Shown here piece by piece: positions 10,512-21,413 of a DNA stretch of 64,000 nucleotides (position 1 is its first letter; the number at the start of each line of letters is the position of its first letter). Source of the stretch: Azospirillum sp. (lineage in GTDB: Bacteria > Pseudomonadota > Alphaproteobacteria > Azospirillales > Azospirillaceae); assembly GCA_027486405.1 (NCBI GenBank), contig JAIXPD010000011.1, positions 44,561 through 108,560 of the forward strand. Reading direction: 5' to 3'. The notes beneath the pieces are model-generated. The model was not told the DNA's origin and made no database searches. It was given only the letters and a program-made list of their open reading frames with translations. Position numbers and translations under genes: made by a program.

Positions 10512-10934
10512 TCAGCGCACGGTGTTGCAGCGCTGGAAGCACTGCTTGAGCTGATAGCTGCAATTGTCCGACGGGGTGAAGGGGCCACCGGCGTCCGGGC
10601 GTTCCAACCCGCTCTGGGTGCGGGCCGCCACCGAATCCATGCACATGTTCAGGCTGCGCTCGCACTGGCTGCGGCAGGTGCCGCCGCCGCCGCTGTCACC
10701 GTTCAGGCGCAAGGACTGGTCATCGCCCTGGGCGGCCCCAGCAGCCGGAGTCGCCGGGCGCGCCGCGTTGGGCTTGCTGGCCGGAACCTGCGGCAGCGCT
10801 GTGGAACCGGCGGACGCCGTCGCCGACGGGGCGGCCACCGACGCGGCGCGCGGCGCGGGTTGGTCGGCGCAGGCGCTCAGGCCAAGCAGCGCCACCGCAA
10901 CCAGCGAAGCAAAAAGGCGGATCGGACGGAACAT
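10512..10934 (-). CDS. Cys-rich lipoprotein
   Basis: Lipobox LLGLSAC; C-terminal CRSQCERSLNMC...CSYQLKQCFQRC. Confidence 0.65.
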   Translation of the reverse strand: MFRPIRLFASLVAVALLGLSACADQPAPRAASVAAPSATASAGSTALPQVPASKPNAARPATPAAGAAQGDDQSLRLNGDSGGGGTCRSQCERSLNMCMDSVAARTQSGLERPDAGGPFTPSDNCSYQLKQCFQRCNTVR

Positions 10935-11051
10935 GCCACACGGCTCCTATTCTTCTTTGTGCGAAGATGGTATGCGGCTGGGCGGAATGCCACGCGCGCG
11001 GGTCCATCCCCGGATCGACCCCAATATGCCGGGAACCGGCCCCAGAAGGGA

Positions 11052-11321
11052 ATGACCCAAATGACACCCACCCCCGCGAACCCGACCCCCAACCGCAAGA
11101 CCCGGCTGTTGTTCGCCGCGCTTCTGGTGGTTGGGCTGGTGATGCTGGTCGTCCGCACCGCCACCCGGCCCGACGTGAGCGCGGGCGAGATGCTGGTCCC
11201 CGCCCTGGGCGGGCTGGCCGTGGCCGGGGTCATCGCCCTGATCGTCCGCCAGGATCGTCGGGACCGCGCCGCCCTGCCCGCCAACCAGCGCGACCGCCAG
11301 GATCACGGCACACCCAATTGA
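11052..11321 (+). CDS. small two-TM membrane protein, unknown function
   Basis: MTQMTPTPANPTPNRKTRLLFAALLVVGLVMLVVRTATRPDVSAGEMLVPALGGLAVAGVIALIVRQDRRDRA. Confidence 0.6.
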   Translation: MTQMTPTPANPTPNRKTRLLFAALLVVGLVMLVVRTATRPDVSAGEMLVPALGGLAVAGVIALIVRQDRRDRAALPANQRDRQDHGTPN

Positions 11322-11329
11322 GAGGGGGG

Positions 11330-11352
11330 GGGGCGGAGCGAACGCTCCGCCC
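11330..11352. terminator. hairpin between convergent genes
   Basis: GGGCGGAGCG AA CGCTCCGCCC preceded by a G run. Confidence 0.5.
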
Positions 11353-11363
11353 GCCAAAGCCCC

Positions 11364-11942
11364 TCAGACGAATTTGAAGCTCAACAGGCCGCCGACCACG
11401 ACGACCAACAGCAGAGTCGTGACCAGCATCAGGCGTTTTTCGATGATCGCCTGCACCTGTTCGCCATAGAAATGCAGCAGCACGGCGATCATGTAGAAGC
11501 GTGAAAAGCGCGCGATGATCGAGCAGAGCACGAACACCGTCAGGTCCAGATGGGCGAATCCGGCGGTGATGGTCAGCAGCTTGTAGGGGATCGGCGTCAC
11601 CCCCTTCAAAATCAGGAACCAGGGGCCATAGGCGGCGAACATCTCCTGGAACCGCAGGAAGGAGTCCTGGGCGTCGTACAGCTCGATGATGAGCCGCCCC
11701 AGGCTTTCAAACAGATAGAACCCCAGCGCGTAGCCGAACACACCGCCCAGCAGGGACGCCAGCGCGCACAGGTTGGTGTAAAACCACAGCTTTTTCGGCT
11801 GGGCCAGACACATCGGAATCAGCATCACGTCGGGCGGCAGCGGAAAGAAGGAGCTTTCCGCAAAGGAGACGGCGGACATCCACCACACGGCATCCCGACG
11901 AACCGACAAACGCTGAATGCGGTTGTAAAGGGAACGCAACAT
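11364..11942 (-). CDS. YqaA/DedA-family (SNARE-associated) inner-membrane protein
   Basis: WWMSAVSFAESSFFPLPPDVMLIPMCLAQPKKLWFYTNLCALASLLGGVFGYALGFYLFE. Confidence 0.85.
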   Translation of the reverse strand: MLRSLYNRIQRLSVRRDAVWWMSAVSFAESSFFPLPPDVMLIPMCLAQPKKLWFYTNLCALASLLGGVFGYALGFYLFESLGRLIIELYDAQDSFLRFQEMFAAYGPWFLILKGVTPIPYKLLTITAGFAHLDLTVFVLCSIIARFSRFYMIAVLLHFYGEQVQAIIEKRLMLVTTLLLVVVVGGLLSFKFV

Positions 11943-11959
11943 TTCACCGGCCCCATACA

Positions 11960-11994
11960 AGAAAACCCTCTCTTCGGCGCACCGAAGAGAGGGT
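11960..11994 (-). terminator. intrinsic terminator of rpsM-rpsK-rpoA-rplQ operon
   Basis: ACCCTCTCTTCGG/CCGAAGAGAGGGT 13-bp stem followed on minus strand by TTTTC. Confidence 0.85.
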
Positions 11995-12052
11995 CGTTCT
12001 TCATCCTATACCGGTCTTGCCCGGTGAAAGGCAAGGATCGGATGTATGGATG

Positions 12053-12481
12053 TTATTCGTCAGCCGCAGCGTCCGTGTCGACGGCATCGCCGGTCGGGCC
12101 GGAATCCTGGCCCTTGGCGTCCGCGTCACGATCCACCAGCTCGAACACGGCCATGTCGGCGGCGTCACCGTAGCGGAAGCCAGCCTTCAGAACGCGGGTG
12201 TAGCCACCCTGACGGTCCTTGTAGCGGTCGGCCAGAACGGTGAACAGCTTCGTCACCATCTCGTCGTCGCGCAGCTGAGCGTAAGCCAGGCGACGGTTGG
12301 CCAGGCCACCCTTCTTCCCCAGGGTGATCAGCTTGTCGACGATGGCGCGGAGTTCCTTCGCCTTCGGCAGGGTGGTGGTGATCTGCTCGTGCTTGATCAC
12401 CGCGTTCGCCATGTTCGAGAACATGGCCTTGCGGTGGCTGGTGGTCTTGCTGAGCTTACGTCCCGAAACGCCGTGACGCAT
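12053..12481 (-). CDS. rplQ: 50S ribosomal protein L17
   Basis: [58 protein letters not shown]. Confidence 0.97.
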   Translation of the reverse strand: MRHGVSGRKLSKTTSHRKAMFSNMANAVIKHEQITTTLPKAKELRAIVDKLITLGKKGGLANRRLAYAQLRDDEMVTKLFTVLADRYKDRQGGYTRVLKAGFRYGDAADMAVFELVDRDADAKGQDSGPTGDAVDTDAAADE

Positions 12482-12590
12482 GGCGGTCCTCCTTCATGGC
12501 TTGGCCCCCCTCGGGGAGCCGATCGTGAACCCCGCCGCCCAGACCGGCGGTCTGGTACGGCAACGGGGGCGGGCGATTGCCCTGGAAACA

Positions 12591-12643
12591 GCACCCTCCC
12601 CCACCCGTGCCCGCATGGGGCGGGAGCGGGTGGGGGAGGGTGC
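12591..12643. repeat. long GC-rich hairpin between rpoA and rplQ
   Basis: GCACCCTCCCCCACCCG (12591-12607) exactly complementary to CGGGTGGGGGAGGGTGC (12627-12643). Confidence 0.75.
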
Positions 12644-12656
12644 GGAACAAAACGGC

Positions 12657-13685
12657 TTAGTACGGCTCTTCCAGACGCTTGGCCAGTTCCTCGATGTTCT
12701 CGGGCGGCCAGTTCGGGATTTCCATACCCAGGTGCAGGCCCATCTGGGACAGCACTTCCTTGATCTCGTTCAGCGACTTGCGGCCGAAATTCGGCGTGCG
12801 CAGCATTTCGGCTTCGGTCTTCTGAACCAGATCGCCGATGTAGACGATGTTGTCGTTCTTGAGGCAGTTCGCCGAACGAACCGACAGCTCCAGCTCGTCC
12901 ACCTTGCGGAGCAGGTTCTTGTTGAACGGAACCTCCTCGTGCTTCTCCTCGGAGACGGCGTGCGTCGGCTCTTCGAAGTTGATGAACAGCTGCAACTGGT
13001 CCTGCATGATGCGGGCGGCGAGCGCCAGCGCGTCATCGGGCTTCACCGACCCGTTCGTCTCGATGTTCATCGTCAGACGATCGTAATCGGTGACTTGGCC
13101 GACGCGGGCGTTGTCGACCTTGTAGGACACCTTGCGGACCGGCGAGAACAGGGCGTCGATGGGGATCAGCCCGATCGGAGCGTCTTCCGGACGGTTCTGG
13201 CTGGCGGGGACGTAGCCCTTGCCGGTCTCGACCGTCAGTTCCATGTTCAGGCGCGCGCCGTTGTCCAGCGTGCAGATGACCAGATCGGGATCCATGACCT
13301 GGATGTCCGGCCCGGTTTCGATCATGCCGGCGGTGACTTCGCCCGGACCATCGGCGCGCAGGCGCATGCGCTTCGGGCCATCGCCGCCCATGCGCAGGCC
13401 CATCGTCTTGATGTTCAGGACGATGTCGGTCACGTCTTCGCGGACACCGGGGATCGACGAGAACTCGTGCAGAACACCGTCGATGTGGATCGCCGTGACC
13501 GCAGCGCCCTGCAAGGAAGAGAGCAGGATGCGGCGCAGCGCGTTGCCGAGCGTCAGGCCGAAACCGCGTTCCAGCGGTTCGGCGACCACGGTCGCGGTGC
13601 GGTCGGCGTCATCGCCGGGCTGGATGTCCAGCTTGCTCGGCTTGATCAGCTCTTGCCAGTTCTTTTGAAGCACGGGAGACCTCAA
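12657..13685 (-). CDS. rpoA: DNA-directed RNA polymerase alpha subunit
   Basis: [26 protein letters not shown]...[24 protein letters not shown]-terminal [15 protein letters not shown]. Confidence 0.98.
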   Translation of the reverse strand: MRSPVLQKNWQELIKPSKLDIQPGDDADRTATVVAEPLERGFGLTLGNALRRILLSSLQGAAVTAIHIDGVLHEFSSIPGVREDVTDIVLNIKTMGLRMGGDGPKRMRLRADGPGEVTAGMIETGPDIQVMDPDLVICTLDNGARLNMELTVETGKGYVPASQNRPEDAPIGLIPIDALFSPVRKVSYKVDNARVGQVTDYDRLTMNIETNGSVKPDDALALAARIMQDQLQLFINFEEPTHAVSEEKHEEVPFNKNLLRKVDELELSVRSANCLKNDNIVYIGDLVQKTEAEMLRTPNFGRKSLNEIKEVLSQMGLHLGMEIPNWPPENIEELAKRLEEPY

Positions 13686-13803
13686 TTGCCATCAGGTGAA
13701 AACGAACCCGCAGGAATCCTCCACCCCCATTCTGGGACGGTTGCGATGGCTGCAACCGTCCGTCCCGGGGTGGATGATTCCTGCGGATGCGGAAACCAAC
13801 AGG

Positions 13804-14202
13804 TTAGACGCGGCGCTTCTTGGGCGGGCGAACACCGTTGTGGGGGATCGGCGTGACGTCGCGAATCGAGGTGATCTGGAAGCCGACCGACTGGAGGGCG
13901 CGCAGGGCGGACTCACGCCCCGAACCCGGACCCTTCACTTCGACTTCCAGGGTCTTCATGCCGTGTTCCTGAGCCTTGCGGCCAGCGTCCTCGGCAGCCA
14001 CCTGGGCGGCGTAGGGGGTCGACTTGCGCGAACCCTTGAAACCCATGGTGCCCGACGACGACCAGGCAATGGTGTTGCCCTGCGCGTCGGTGATGGTGAT
14101 CATCGTGTTGTTGAACGAGGCGTTCACATGCGCGACGCCAGCGGTGATGTTCTTACGCTCACGACGACGCAGACGCTGCGAGGCGGCGGACGGCTTGGCC
14201 AT
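13804..14202 (-). CDS. rpsK: 30S ribosomal protein S11
   Basis: [51 protein letters not shown]...[10 protein letters not shown]. Confidence 0.97.
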   Translation of the reverse strand: MAKPSAASQRLRRRERKNITAGVAHVNASFNNTMITITDAQGNTIAWSSSGTMGFKGSRKSTPYAAQVAAEDAGRKAQEHGMKTLEVEVKGPGSGRESALRALQSVGFQITSIRDVTPIPHNGVRPPKKRRV

Positions 14203-14220
14203 GGAAGGTAATCCTCTGTC

Positions 14221-14589
14221 TTACTTCTTCTTGCCGGCGATCGGCTTGGCCGGACCCTTGCGGGTGCGGGCATTGGTGTGGGTGCGCTGACCGCGAACCG
14301 GCAGGCTCTTGCGGTGACGCAGGCCGCGATAGCAGCCCAGGTCCATCAGACGCTTGATGTTCATCGCGACTTCGCGACGCAGGTCGCCTTCGACGCGATA
14401 GTCGGCGTCGATGGTTTCGCGAATCTTCAGGACTTCGTCGTCCGTCAGCTGATTCACACGACGCTCGGCCGGAATGGCCAGCTTCGTGCAGATTTCCTTG
14501 GCCTTGAAGGGGCCGATGCCATGGATGTAGGTCAACCCGATCTCCACACGCTTCTGCGCGGGGATGTTGACGCCAGCAATACGCGCCAC
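14221..14589 (-). CDS. rpsM: 30S ribosomal protein S13 (GTG start proposed)
   Basis: [34 protein letters not shown]...[21 protein letters not shown]; upstream ORF extension has no S13 similarity. Confidence 0.95.
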   Translation of the reverse strand: MARIAGVNIPAQKRVEIGLTYIHGIGPFKAKEICTKLAIPAERRVNQLTDDEVLKIRETIDADYRVEGDLRREVAMNIKRLMDLGCYRGLRHRKSLPVRGQRTHTNARTRKGPAKPIAGKKK

Positions 14590-14985
14590 GCCTGCTCTCC
14601 TCGATTCCCGTCGGCCACCCGGCAGGGCGACCGATGATCCACGCGCGCCGAAAGTCAGATCCCCCTGAAACCCGGCGCGCAAAACGTCGTTCGTACCCGG
14701 ATAGGGCACGAGAGGGTGCGACTATAGAAAATACCCGGAACTTGTCAAGGCGGAAAGCCATGGTCCGGGGTCTGTCCGACCCACGGACGAAGGCCTAAAC
14801 GACCGTGCGGCAGAACGCAAGCGCGACTCCGCAAGACTTCCGCAGGAATCCGACACGCTGCCCCTTGATTGGCGCATAATGATGCGGCAACTACCATCAG
14901 AACGGATTGTTCGAACCAACGGACAGCCACGGCGCACCAGTCTCTGCCCCATCACCACACGATCAACCTGCAAAGGCTTGCCTTC

Positions 14986-16461
14986 ATGACCACGACTGGC
15001 ACGACGCCGACCGACAGCGTTCCGACTCACACCGCCAAAATCCGCCGCTCCCGCCTGACCAAGGTCGTGGCCACCCTCGGCCCGGCCTCCGCCACGCCGG
15101 AGATGATTCGCACCCTGTTCGAAACGGGCGTCGATGTTTTCCGCCTGAATTTCAGCCACGGCAGCCACGCCGACCACGGTGCGCGCGTCAAGATTCTCCG
15201 CGATCTGGAGGCCGAAACCGGCCGCCCCATCGCCATCATGGCCGACCTGCAAGGCCCCAAGCTGCGCATCGCCACCTTCGCCAACGGCCCCATCGCGCTG
15301 ACCGCCGGGCAAAAGCTGCGGCTGGACCTGTCGAAGGAACCCGGCGACTCGACCCGTGTCGGCATGCCCCATCCGGAGATTTTCGCCGCCCTGACCCCGG
15401 ACACCGACCTGCTGCTGGATGATGGCCGCGTGCGGCTGCGCGTGGTCGATTGCGGGCCGGAGCACGCCGACACGGTGGTGGTGTCCGGCACCAAGCTGTC
15501 GGATCGCAAGGGCGTGAACGTGCCCGGCGTCGTCCTGCCGCTGTCGCCGCTGACCAAGAAGGACCGCGAGGATCTGGTCTTCGCGCTCGACGCCGGGGTC
15601 GATTGGGTGGCGCTCAGCTTCGTGCAGCGGCCCGAGGACGTGGCGGAGGCCCGCCGCCTGATCGGTGGCCGCGCCTCGCTGCTGTCGAAGCTGGAGAAGC
15701 CGCAGGCCATCACCCACCTGACCGAAATCATCGAGATGTCGGACGGCATCATGGTCGCCCGTGGCGATCTGGGCGTCGAGTTGCCCGCCGAAGACGTGCC
15801 GACCCTGCAAAAGCGCATCGTGCGCGAATCGCGCCGGGCGGGCAAGCCGGTGATCGTCGCCACCCAGATGCTGGAATCGATGGTCGGCGCTCCCGCCCCG
15901 ACTCGCGCCGAAGCCTCGGACGTCGCCACCGCCGTCTATGACGGGGCCGACGCGGTGATGCTCTCGGCGGAAACCGCCTCGGGCGATTACCCGGTCGAAG
16001 CGGTGTCGATGATGGACCGCATCACCCGCCGGGTGGAGCACGACCCGCTCTACCGCACCATCATGGACGCCCAGCACCCCGACCCGCAGCAGACCGCCGC
16101 CGACGCCATCACGGCGGCGGCCCGGCAGGTGGCCCACACGATCCAGGCGGCGGCCATCGTCACCTACACCACGTCGGGATCCACCACGCTGCGCGCCGCG
16201 CGGGAACGGCCGGAACAGCCGATCCTGTGCCTGACCTCGGCGTTGGAAACCGCCCGGCGTTTGCAGTTGGTGTTCGGCGTCCACGCCGTCCACACCTCCG
16301 ACTGCGCCAACTTCGCCGAAATGGTGCAGAAGGCCACGCGCGCGGCCTTTGACGACGGTCTGGCCAAGGACGGCCAGCGCCTGGTCATCACCGCCGGCGT
16401 GCCCTTCGGCACCCCCGGCAACACCAACATCCTGCGCATCGCCTGGGTGGGGGCCGAGTAA
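14986..16461 (+). CDS. pyk: pyruvate kinase
   Basis: RRSRLTKVVATLGPASATPEMIRTLFETGVDVFRLNFSHGSHADH; MVARGDLGVELPAE; MLESM; DAVMLSAETA. Confidence 0.96.
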   Translation: MTTTGTTPTDSVPTHTAKIRRSRLTKVVATLGPASATPEMIRTLFETGVDVFRLNFSHGSHADHGARVKILRDLEAETGRPIAIMADLQGPKLRIATFANGPIALTAGQKLRLDLSKEPGDSTRVGMPHPEIFAALTPDTDLLLDDGRVRLRVVDCGPEHADTVVVSGTKLSDRKGVNVPGVVLPLSPLTKKDREDLVFALDAGVDWVALSFVQRPEDVAEARRLIGGRASLLSKLEKPQAITHLTEIIEMSDGIMVARGDLGVELPAEDVPTLQKRIVRESRRAGKPVIVATQMLESMVGAPAPTRAEASDVATAVYDGADAVMLSAETASGDYPVEAVSMMDRITRRVEHDPLYRTIMDAQHPDPQQTAADAITAAARQVAHTIQAAAIVTYTTSGSTTLRAARERPEQPILCLTSALETARRLQLVFGVHAVHTSDCANFAEMVQKATRAAFDDGLAKDGQRLVITAGVPFGTPGNTNILRIAWVGAE

Positions 16462-16505
16462 CCATCGCCCCGCTTCGGTCGGACCGGCTTCGCTCTGACC
16501 ACGCC

Positions 16506-16541
16506 CACCGCCCGCCGTGCGCTCCCGCGCGGCGGGCGGTG
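16506..16541. terminator. terminator-like hairpin between convergent genes
   Basis: CACCGCCCGCCG...CGGCGGGCGGTG 12-bp stem. Confidence 0.55.
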
Positions 16542-16569
16542 TCGTTTGCGGCGGTCGCGAATGCCCGCA

Positions 16570-18006
16570 TCAAGCGGGTTCAACGACGCGCGGCGACTCC
16601 GACAGGGCGGCCACCGGTGCGGCAACCGGCGCAGGCGGAGAGTCCGCCGCCACTGGCTCCGCCCCTTCGGGGACGGCGGAAGCCGCTTCGGTGAGAGCCG
16701 CAGCCGCCGGAGCGGCCGCCGACGCGAAAATCGGAACGGCCAAATTCAGGCGCTCCCGCTCTTGCCGAACATGCGGCAGGTCGAAATTCAACTTGATCTC
16801 GATGTTGCGCCAGATTTGCCGCAGGCGTTGAACGTGCAGATCCTCGCCAATCGCCCGCACCACCGACTCGAGGTTGTCCAGCGTGATGCCGCGATCAGCC
16901 TGGATCACCGTCTTGCCGTCGGTCTTGGCCGTGTTGAGCGCGGCCAACAACAGCGGGCGCGACTCCGGCCGCTCCATGAAGCGTTCGATGTCAAAGATGG
17001 TGCGGATGTTGATCGCCCGCAGCGCCTCGATCTGGTCCAAATCCAGGGCCAGGATCAATTGCGCCTGCGCCACCCAATCGAGCGTTTCGTAGATGCCGTA
17101 GGGGGTTTCGACGAACAGCAGGACCGGATTGGCCGTCGCCAGATTCTGCACATCTTCGATCTCGAATTCGGCCAGTCGGAATTTGATCGCCGAGTCGATG
17201 CCCATGATCATGTCGATGGGGTATTCGCGGACAAACCCTTGGGCGCGCGGGTCGATCCGCCGGATCTGCAATTGCGGAACCCGGCTCAACAGGGTTTGCA
17301 GGCCCAGGCGTGGGAAGAAGCCGACCAGAAAGGCCAACACCAGTTCCGGGACCCGATCCCCCATCGCGCTCGCCGGGGTGGCCTGGGCCATGTCCATGTA
17401 GCCGTGATGCAGCGTGACCGAGGTGACGCAGGCCAAGATGATGTGCGCCGTCACCCGCAGGAAGGAGATCGGCGACAGATCGTAATTGGAAATCCGGCGG
17501 ACCAGATAATCGATGGACCAGACATAGGCCCCGAAAAAGGTGAAGGTCAGCACCGCGATGGTCTGAAGCTGGTAATCCATCATCGCTTTCAGACTGACCG
17601 GATCGGTGTTGGTCAGGGTGATGCCGCTGAACAGGGGCTGGAAATGCTCCAACCGCTCCCGAGTCAGCACGACGCCGCTGGCGGTCACAAAGCCGCTGAA
17701 CGTCACCATGATGAAGATCAGCACCGGCAGCAGGTAGGCCCGCCACTCCGACGGCTGCCGCCCTTCGGCAAAATGCGGCAAGGCGCGGTATTTGTAGGCG
17801 GCGAATTCGAAGGACGGGATCAGCGTGCTGCTGCCGTCGATGCGGAACACCGATTCCAGATCGGCGATGATCTTCTGGCGCACCGTCTTGATGTTGCTGC
17901 GGCCGATGAAGATGGTCAGGGGCAGCAGAAAGGACAGGCACAGCAACCCCGTCAGGCTGATGACCCGGAGTTCGCTCGCCAATTCAAAGAAGAGATGTGC
18001 CGTCAT
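16570..18006 (-). CDS. multi-TM membrane protein of unknown function
   Basis: MTAHLFFELASELRVISLTGLLCLSFLLPLTIFIGRSNIKTVRQKIIADLESVFRI...; several hydrophobic segments, Ala/Pro-rich tail. Confidence 0.65.
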   Translation of the reverse strand: MTAHLFFELASELRVISLTGLLCLSFLLPLTIFIGRSNIKTVRQKIIADLESVFRIDGSSTLIPSFEFAAYKYRALPHFAEGRQPSEWRAYLLPVLIFIMVTFSGFVTASGVVLTRERLEHFQPLFSGITLTNTDPVSLKAMMDYQLQTIAVLTFTFFGAYVWSIDYLVRRISNYDLSPISFLRVTAHIILACVTSVTLHHGYMDMAQATPASAMGDRVPELVLAFLVGFFPRLGLQTLLSRVPQLQIRRIDPRAQGFVREYPIDMIMGIDSAIKFRLAEFEIEDVQNLATANPVLLFVETPYGIYETLDWVAQAQLILALDLDQIEALRAINIRTIFDIERFMERPESRPLLLAALNTAKTDGKTVIQADRGITLDNLESVVRAIGEDLHVQRLRQIWRNIEIKLNFDLPHVRQERERLNLAVPIFASAAAPAAAALTEAASAVPEGAEPVAADSPPAPVAAPVAALSESPRVVEPA

Positions 18007-18230
18007 CCCACACCGCGCGTCTTCAGGGATTCGAAACATGGCCCTGCACGCAAAGCCACAGGCGCTTCCCCTCTCTACGCGCGCAACGAGGGAATCAAAA
18101 GGACTTTGCTCGCATTGTGGAAAACGGCGCGTGGCCTGCGCAAGAGCGACCGCCCCCGCGCGGGATTGATGCGGCTTTGATGGGCGAGGAGGCCGCCAAA
18201 CCGCTGTTAAGACCGCCGTGAAAACGGTTG

Positions 18231-18791
18231 TTACAGGGCTAGCCCGGCGTACACCACGCGCCGCAGGCTGTCGGCCTGCTCGCGCACCTTGACCAGATGG
18301 GGGTTGATGGCCAGGGCGGCGTCGAACGCCTTCAACGCCGCGTCGGTTTGCCCCTCCGCCAGATACACCAGCCCCAATTCGGTCAAGGCCCCGAAATGGC
18401 GCGGCTCCAGGCGCAAGGCCCGGCGCAAATCCTCCAGCGCCGCCCGGTTCTGCCCCAGCATGTAATGGGCGGCCGCCCGCTTGTTCCACCCCTCGGCGTA
18501 GGTGGGATCGAGCGCCACCACCGTGTCGAAGGCCGTCAAGGCGGCGGCATACTCATCGTTGTTGAAGCTGAACACACCGGCCCGCATCACCCGGAGCGTT
18601 TCGGCGTTCGGATTCTCCAGCCACAGGTCCCAGATGTGTTCTTCCAGTGACTCGGCGTATGCGGCGTCGGTCGTGGCCCGCAACGCCTGAAACAAAGGGT
18701 CGAGACGCACACAGCCCTGCCCCGCCCCGGCGGGGGCCACGATGGTCAACAGCGCCATCAGCAACAGGGTCATGAGTCTGCGAACAACCAT
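18231..18791 (-). CDS. TPR-repeat protein with signal peptide
   Basis: MVVRRLMTLLLMALLTIVAPAGAGQ; tandem TPR: AFDTVVALDPTYAEGWNKRAAAHYMLGQNRAALEDLRRALRLEPRHFGALTELG. Confidence 0.85.
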   Translation of the reverse strand: MVVRRLMTLLLMALLTIVAPAGAGQGCVRLDPLFQALRATTDAAYAESLEEHIWDLWLENPNAETLRVMRAGVFSFNNDEYAAALTAFDTVVALDPTYAEGWNKRAAAHYMLGQNRAALEDLRRALRLEPRHFGALTELGLVYLAEGQTDAALKAFDAALAINPHLVKVREQADSLRRVVYAGLAL

Positions 18792-18983
18792 GCCTTAAAT
18801 GTGCGCACGGTTCTGGGCGACCGCCAATCGCTTTTTGATTACGAGAATCGGTTAATTTTCGTAAATGCAAGAGAAATCCGACACAAGCCCGACACATTGT
18901 GTCAAAGCGGAAACAATAAGACCGATTCCTGCGCAGAGTCGTCCGCCACCGCCCCACTCCACCGCAAACAACCCACAAACGAC

Positions 18984-19014
18984 AAAGGCCAGCGGATCGC
19001 TCCGCTGGCCTTGC
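18984..19014 (-). terminator. terminator of EF-G gene
   Basis: AAGGCCAGCGGA tcgc TCCGCTGGCCTT, followed on minus strand by TTTG. Confidence 0.75.
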
Positions 19015-19041
19015 CGTATCACACCGTCACAACCGAGGCGG

Positions 19042-21183
19042 TTAGGCCTTGTTGTTGCGGCCCGCCACGATTTCGTCGGTGACGTTGCGCGGCACCGGCT
19101 CGTAGTGGCTGAACTCCATGCTGTAGGACGCACGGCCCGAGGTCATGCCACGGAGCTGGCCGATGTAGCCGAACATCTCGTTCAGCGGAACGTTGGCTTC
19201 CACGGCGATGTTCGAGCCACGCTCCAGCTGACCCAGCACGGTGCCACGGCGGCGGTTCACGTCGCCGATCACGTCGCCGAGATAGTCATCCGGCGTCACG
19301 ATCTCGACCTTCATCACCGGCTCCAGCAGGATCGGACCGGCCTTGGGCAGGGCTTCGCGGAAGCAAGCCTTGGCGGCGATTTCGAACGTCAGGGCGTTCG
19401 AGTCGACGTCGTGGTACTTGCCGTCCACCAGGCGGGCGCGGAAATCGACCGTCGGATAGCCGGCGAGCACGCCGTCTTCCTTCTGCATCTCCAGGCCCTT
19501 CTTGACCGACGGAACATATTCGCGGGGCACGGTGCCACCGACGGTCTCGTCGACGAACTCGAAGCCCTCACCACGCTCGCGCGGCTCGAAGACGATCTTC
19601 ACTTCGGCGAACTGGCCCGAACCGCCGGTCTGCTTCTTGTGGGTGTAGGTGTATTCGATCGGCTTGGTGATCGCTTCGCGGTAGGCGACCTGGGGCTTGC
19701 CCATGTTGCCTTCCACGTTGAACTCCGTGCGCATGCGGTCGAGCGTCACTTCGAGGTGCAGTTCGCCCATGCCGCGCAGGATGGTCTGGCCGGTTTCACG
19801 GTCGGTCTCCAGACGCAGCGACGGATCGGCGCGGACCATCTTGCCGAGCGCGATGGAGAACTTCTCCTGCTCGCCCTTGGTCTTCGGCTCAACCGACACG
19901 CTGATGACGGGGTCCGGGAAGCGCATGCGCTCCAGGATCACCGGCGCGGAGGCGTCGCACAAGGTGTCACCGGTCTCGGTCTCCTGCAAGGAGACGAGCG
20001 CGATGATGTCTCCGGCGCGGGCTTCTTCGATCGGGTTGGCGTCCTTCGCGTACATCTCGACCATGCGGCCGATCTTCTCGCGCTTGCCACGGGTCGAGTT
20101 CAGGATCGACATGCCCTTGGTCAGCACGCCCGAATAGACGCGCACGAAGGTCATGGAGCCGTAGGTGTCGTTCAGCACCTTGAACGCCAGCGCCGAGAAG
20201 GGCGCGTCGTCGGAGCTGAGACGCTCGCCGTTCGGGTTGCCGTCCTCGTCCACCGTCTTGATGGCTTCGACGTCCGTCGGGGCCGGCAGCAGATCGACGA
20301 CCGCGTCCAGAACCTGGCAAACGCCCTTGTTCTTGTAGGACGAGCCGCAGAGGACCGGCGTGAAGGCGCTGGTGATGGTTCCCTTGCGCAGGCAGGCGCG
20401 CAGCACGTCGGCCGACGGCTCCTCGCCCGTCTCAAGGTAGACTTCCATCGCCGCGTCGTCCTGCTCGAGCGCGGTGTCGACCAGCTCGGCGCGCAGGGCC
20501 GGGATGCTGGCGATGTTGTCCAGGTCTTCCTTGACGGTCAGGTTGAGCTTCTGGGCGAGATCATCGGTGATCTCCCAGATTTCCCACTTGGCGTCCTTGT
20601 CGTCCGAGAACCAGACATACGCCTTCATCTCGACCAGATCGACCATGCCACGGAAGTTGTCTTCCGAGCCAAGCGGAACCTGGATGCAGACCGGACGCGC
20701 GTTCAGGCGGGTCTTGATCATGCCGACGCAACGTTGGAAGTTCGCGCCCGAACGGTCCATCTTGTTGACGTAGCAGATGCGCGGCACGTTGTAGTTGTCG
20801 GCCAGACGCCAGTTGGTTTCCGACTGCGGCTCCACACCGGCCACGCCGTCGAACACCACGACCGCGCCGTCGAGCACGCGGAGCGAGCGGTTCACCTCGA
20901 TGGTGAAGTCCACGTGGCCCGGGGTGTCGATGACGTTGATCTTCTTCTCGCGCCAGAAGGTCGAAACGGCGGCCGACTGAATGGTGATGCCGCGCTTCTG
21001 CTCCTGCTCCATGTAGTCGGTCGTCGTCGACGTCTTGAGATCCTTCGTCTCGTGAACGTCGATGATCGTGTGCTTGCGACCGGTGTAATACAGGATGCGT
21101 TCGGTCGTCGTGGTCTTACCGGCATCGACGTGCGCGATAATACCGATGTTGCGGATGTCAGACAGTGGCGTTTGGCGCGGCAT
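19042..21183 (-). CDS. fusA: elongation factor G (divergent paralogue-like)
   Basis: [58 protein letters not shown]; not next to rpsL/rpsG/tuf. Confidence 0.9.
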   Translation of the reverse strand: MPRQTPLSDIRNIGIIAHVDAGKTTTTERILYYTGRKHTIIDVHETKDLKTSTTTDYMEQEQKRGITIQSAAVSTFWREKKINVIDTPGHVDFTIEVNRSLRVLDGAVVVFDGVAGVEPQSETNWRLADNYNVPRICYVNKMDRSGANFQRCVGMIKTRLNARPVCIQVPLGSEDNFRGMVDLVEMKAYVWFSDDKDAKWEIWEITDDLAQKLNLTVKEDLDNIASIPALRAELVDTALEQDDAAMEVYLETGEEPSADVLRACLRKGTITSAFTPVLCGSSYKNKGVCQVLDAVVDLLPAPTDVEAIKTVDEDGNPNGERLSSDDAPFSALAFKVLNDTYGSMTFVRVYSGVLTKGMSILNSTRGKREKIGRMVEMYAKDANPIEEARAGDIIALVSLQETETGDTLCDASAPVILERMRFPDPVISVSVEPKTKGEQEKFSIALGKMVRADPSLRLETDRETGQTILRGMGELHLEVTLDRMRTEFNVEGNMGKPQVAYREAITKPIEYTYTHKKQTGGSGQFAEVKIVFEPRERGEGFEFVDETVGGTVPREYVPSVKKGLEMQKEDGVLAGYPTVDFRARLVDGKYHDVDSNALTFEIAAKACFREALPKAGPILLEPVMKVEIVTPDDYLGDVIGDVNRRRGTVLGQLERGSNIAVEANVPLNEMFGYIGQLRGMTSGRASYSMEFSHYEPVPRNVTDEIVAGRNNKA

Positions 21184-21413
21184 GTTGCGGTTCCATTGCA
21201 GATACGCGGCAACCGAGGCGCATCCCATCGGGGGACGCCGCCTCGGCAGCAGAGGTTGGTCGGGGTTTTACGGTCGATCCGTTAAGGCGTCATTAACATT
21301 CTGTAAACCGGCGAAGGATTTCGTCGGTTTATGGAAGCGCGAGGCCCTCACAGCGTTTGGGCCACGCCGGCACACCCCAACCGAGGCTGCCGGGTTGCCC
21401 CGTATCCACCGCC

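Noticed and set aside
18865-21285. 806-aa plus-strand ORF
   Set aside because: Antisense to EF-G; no recognisable domain.
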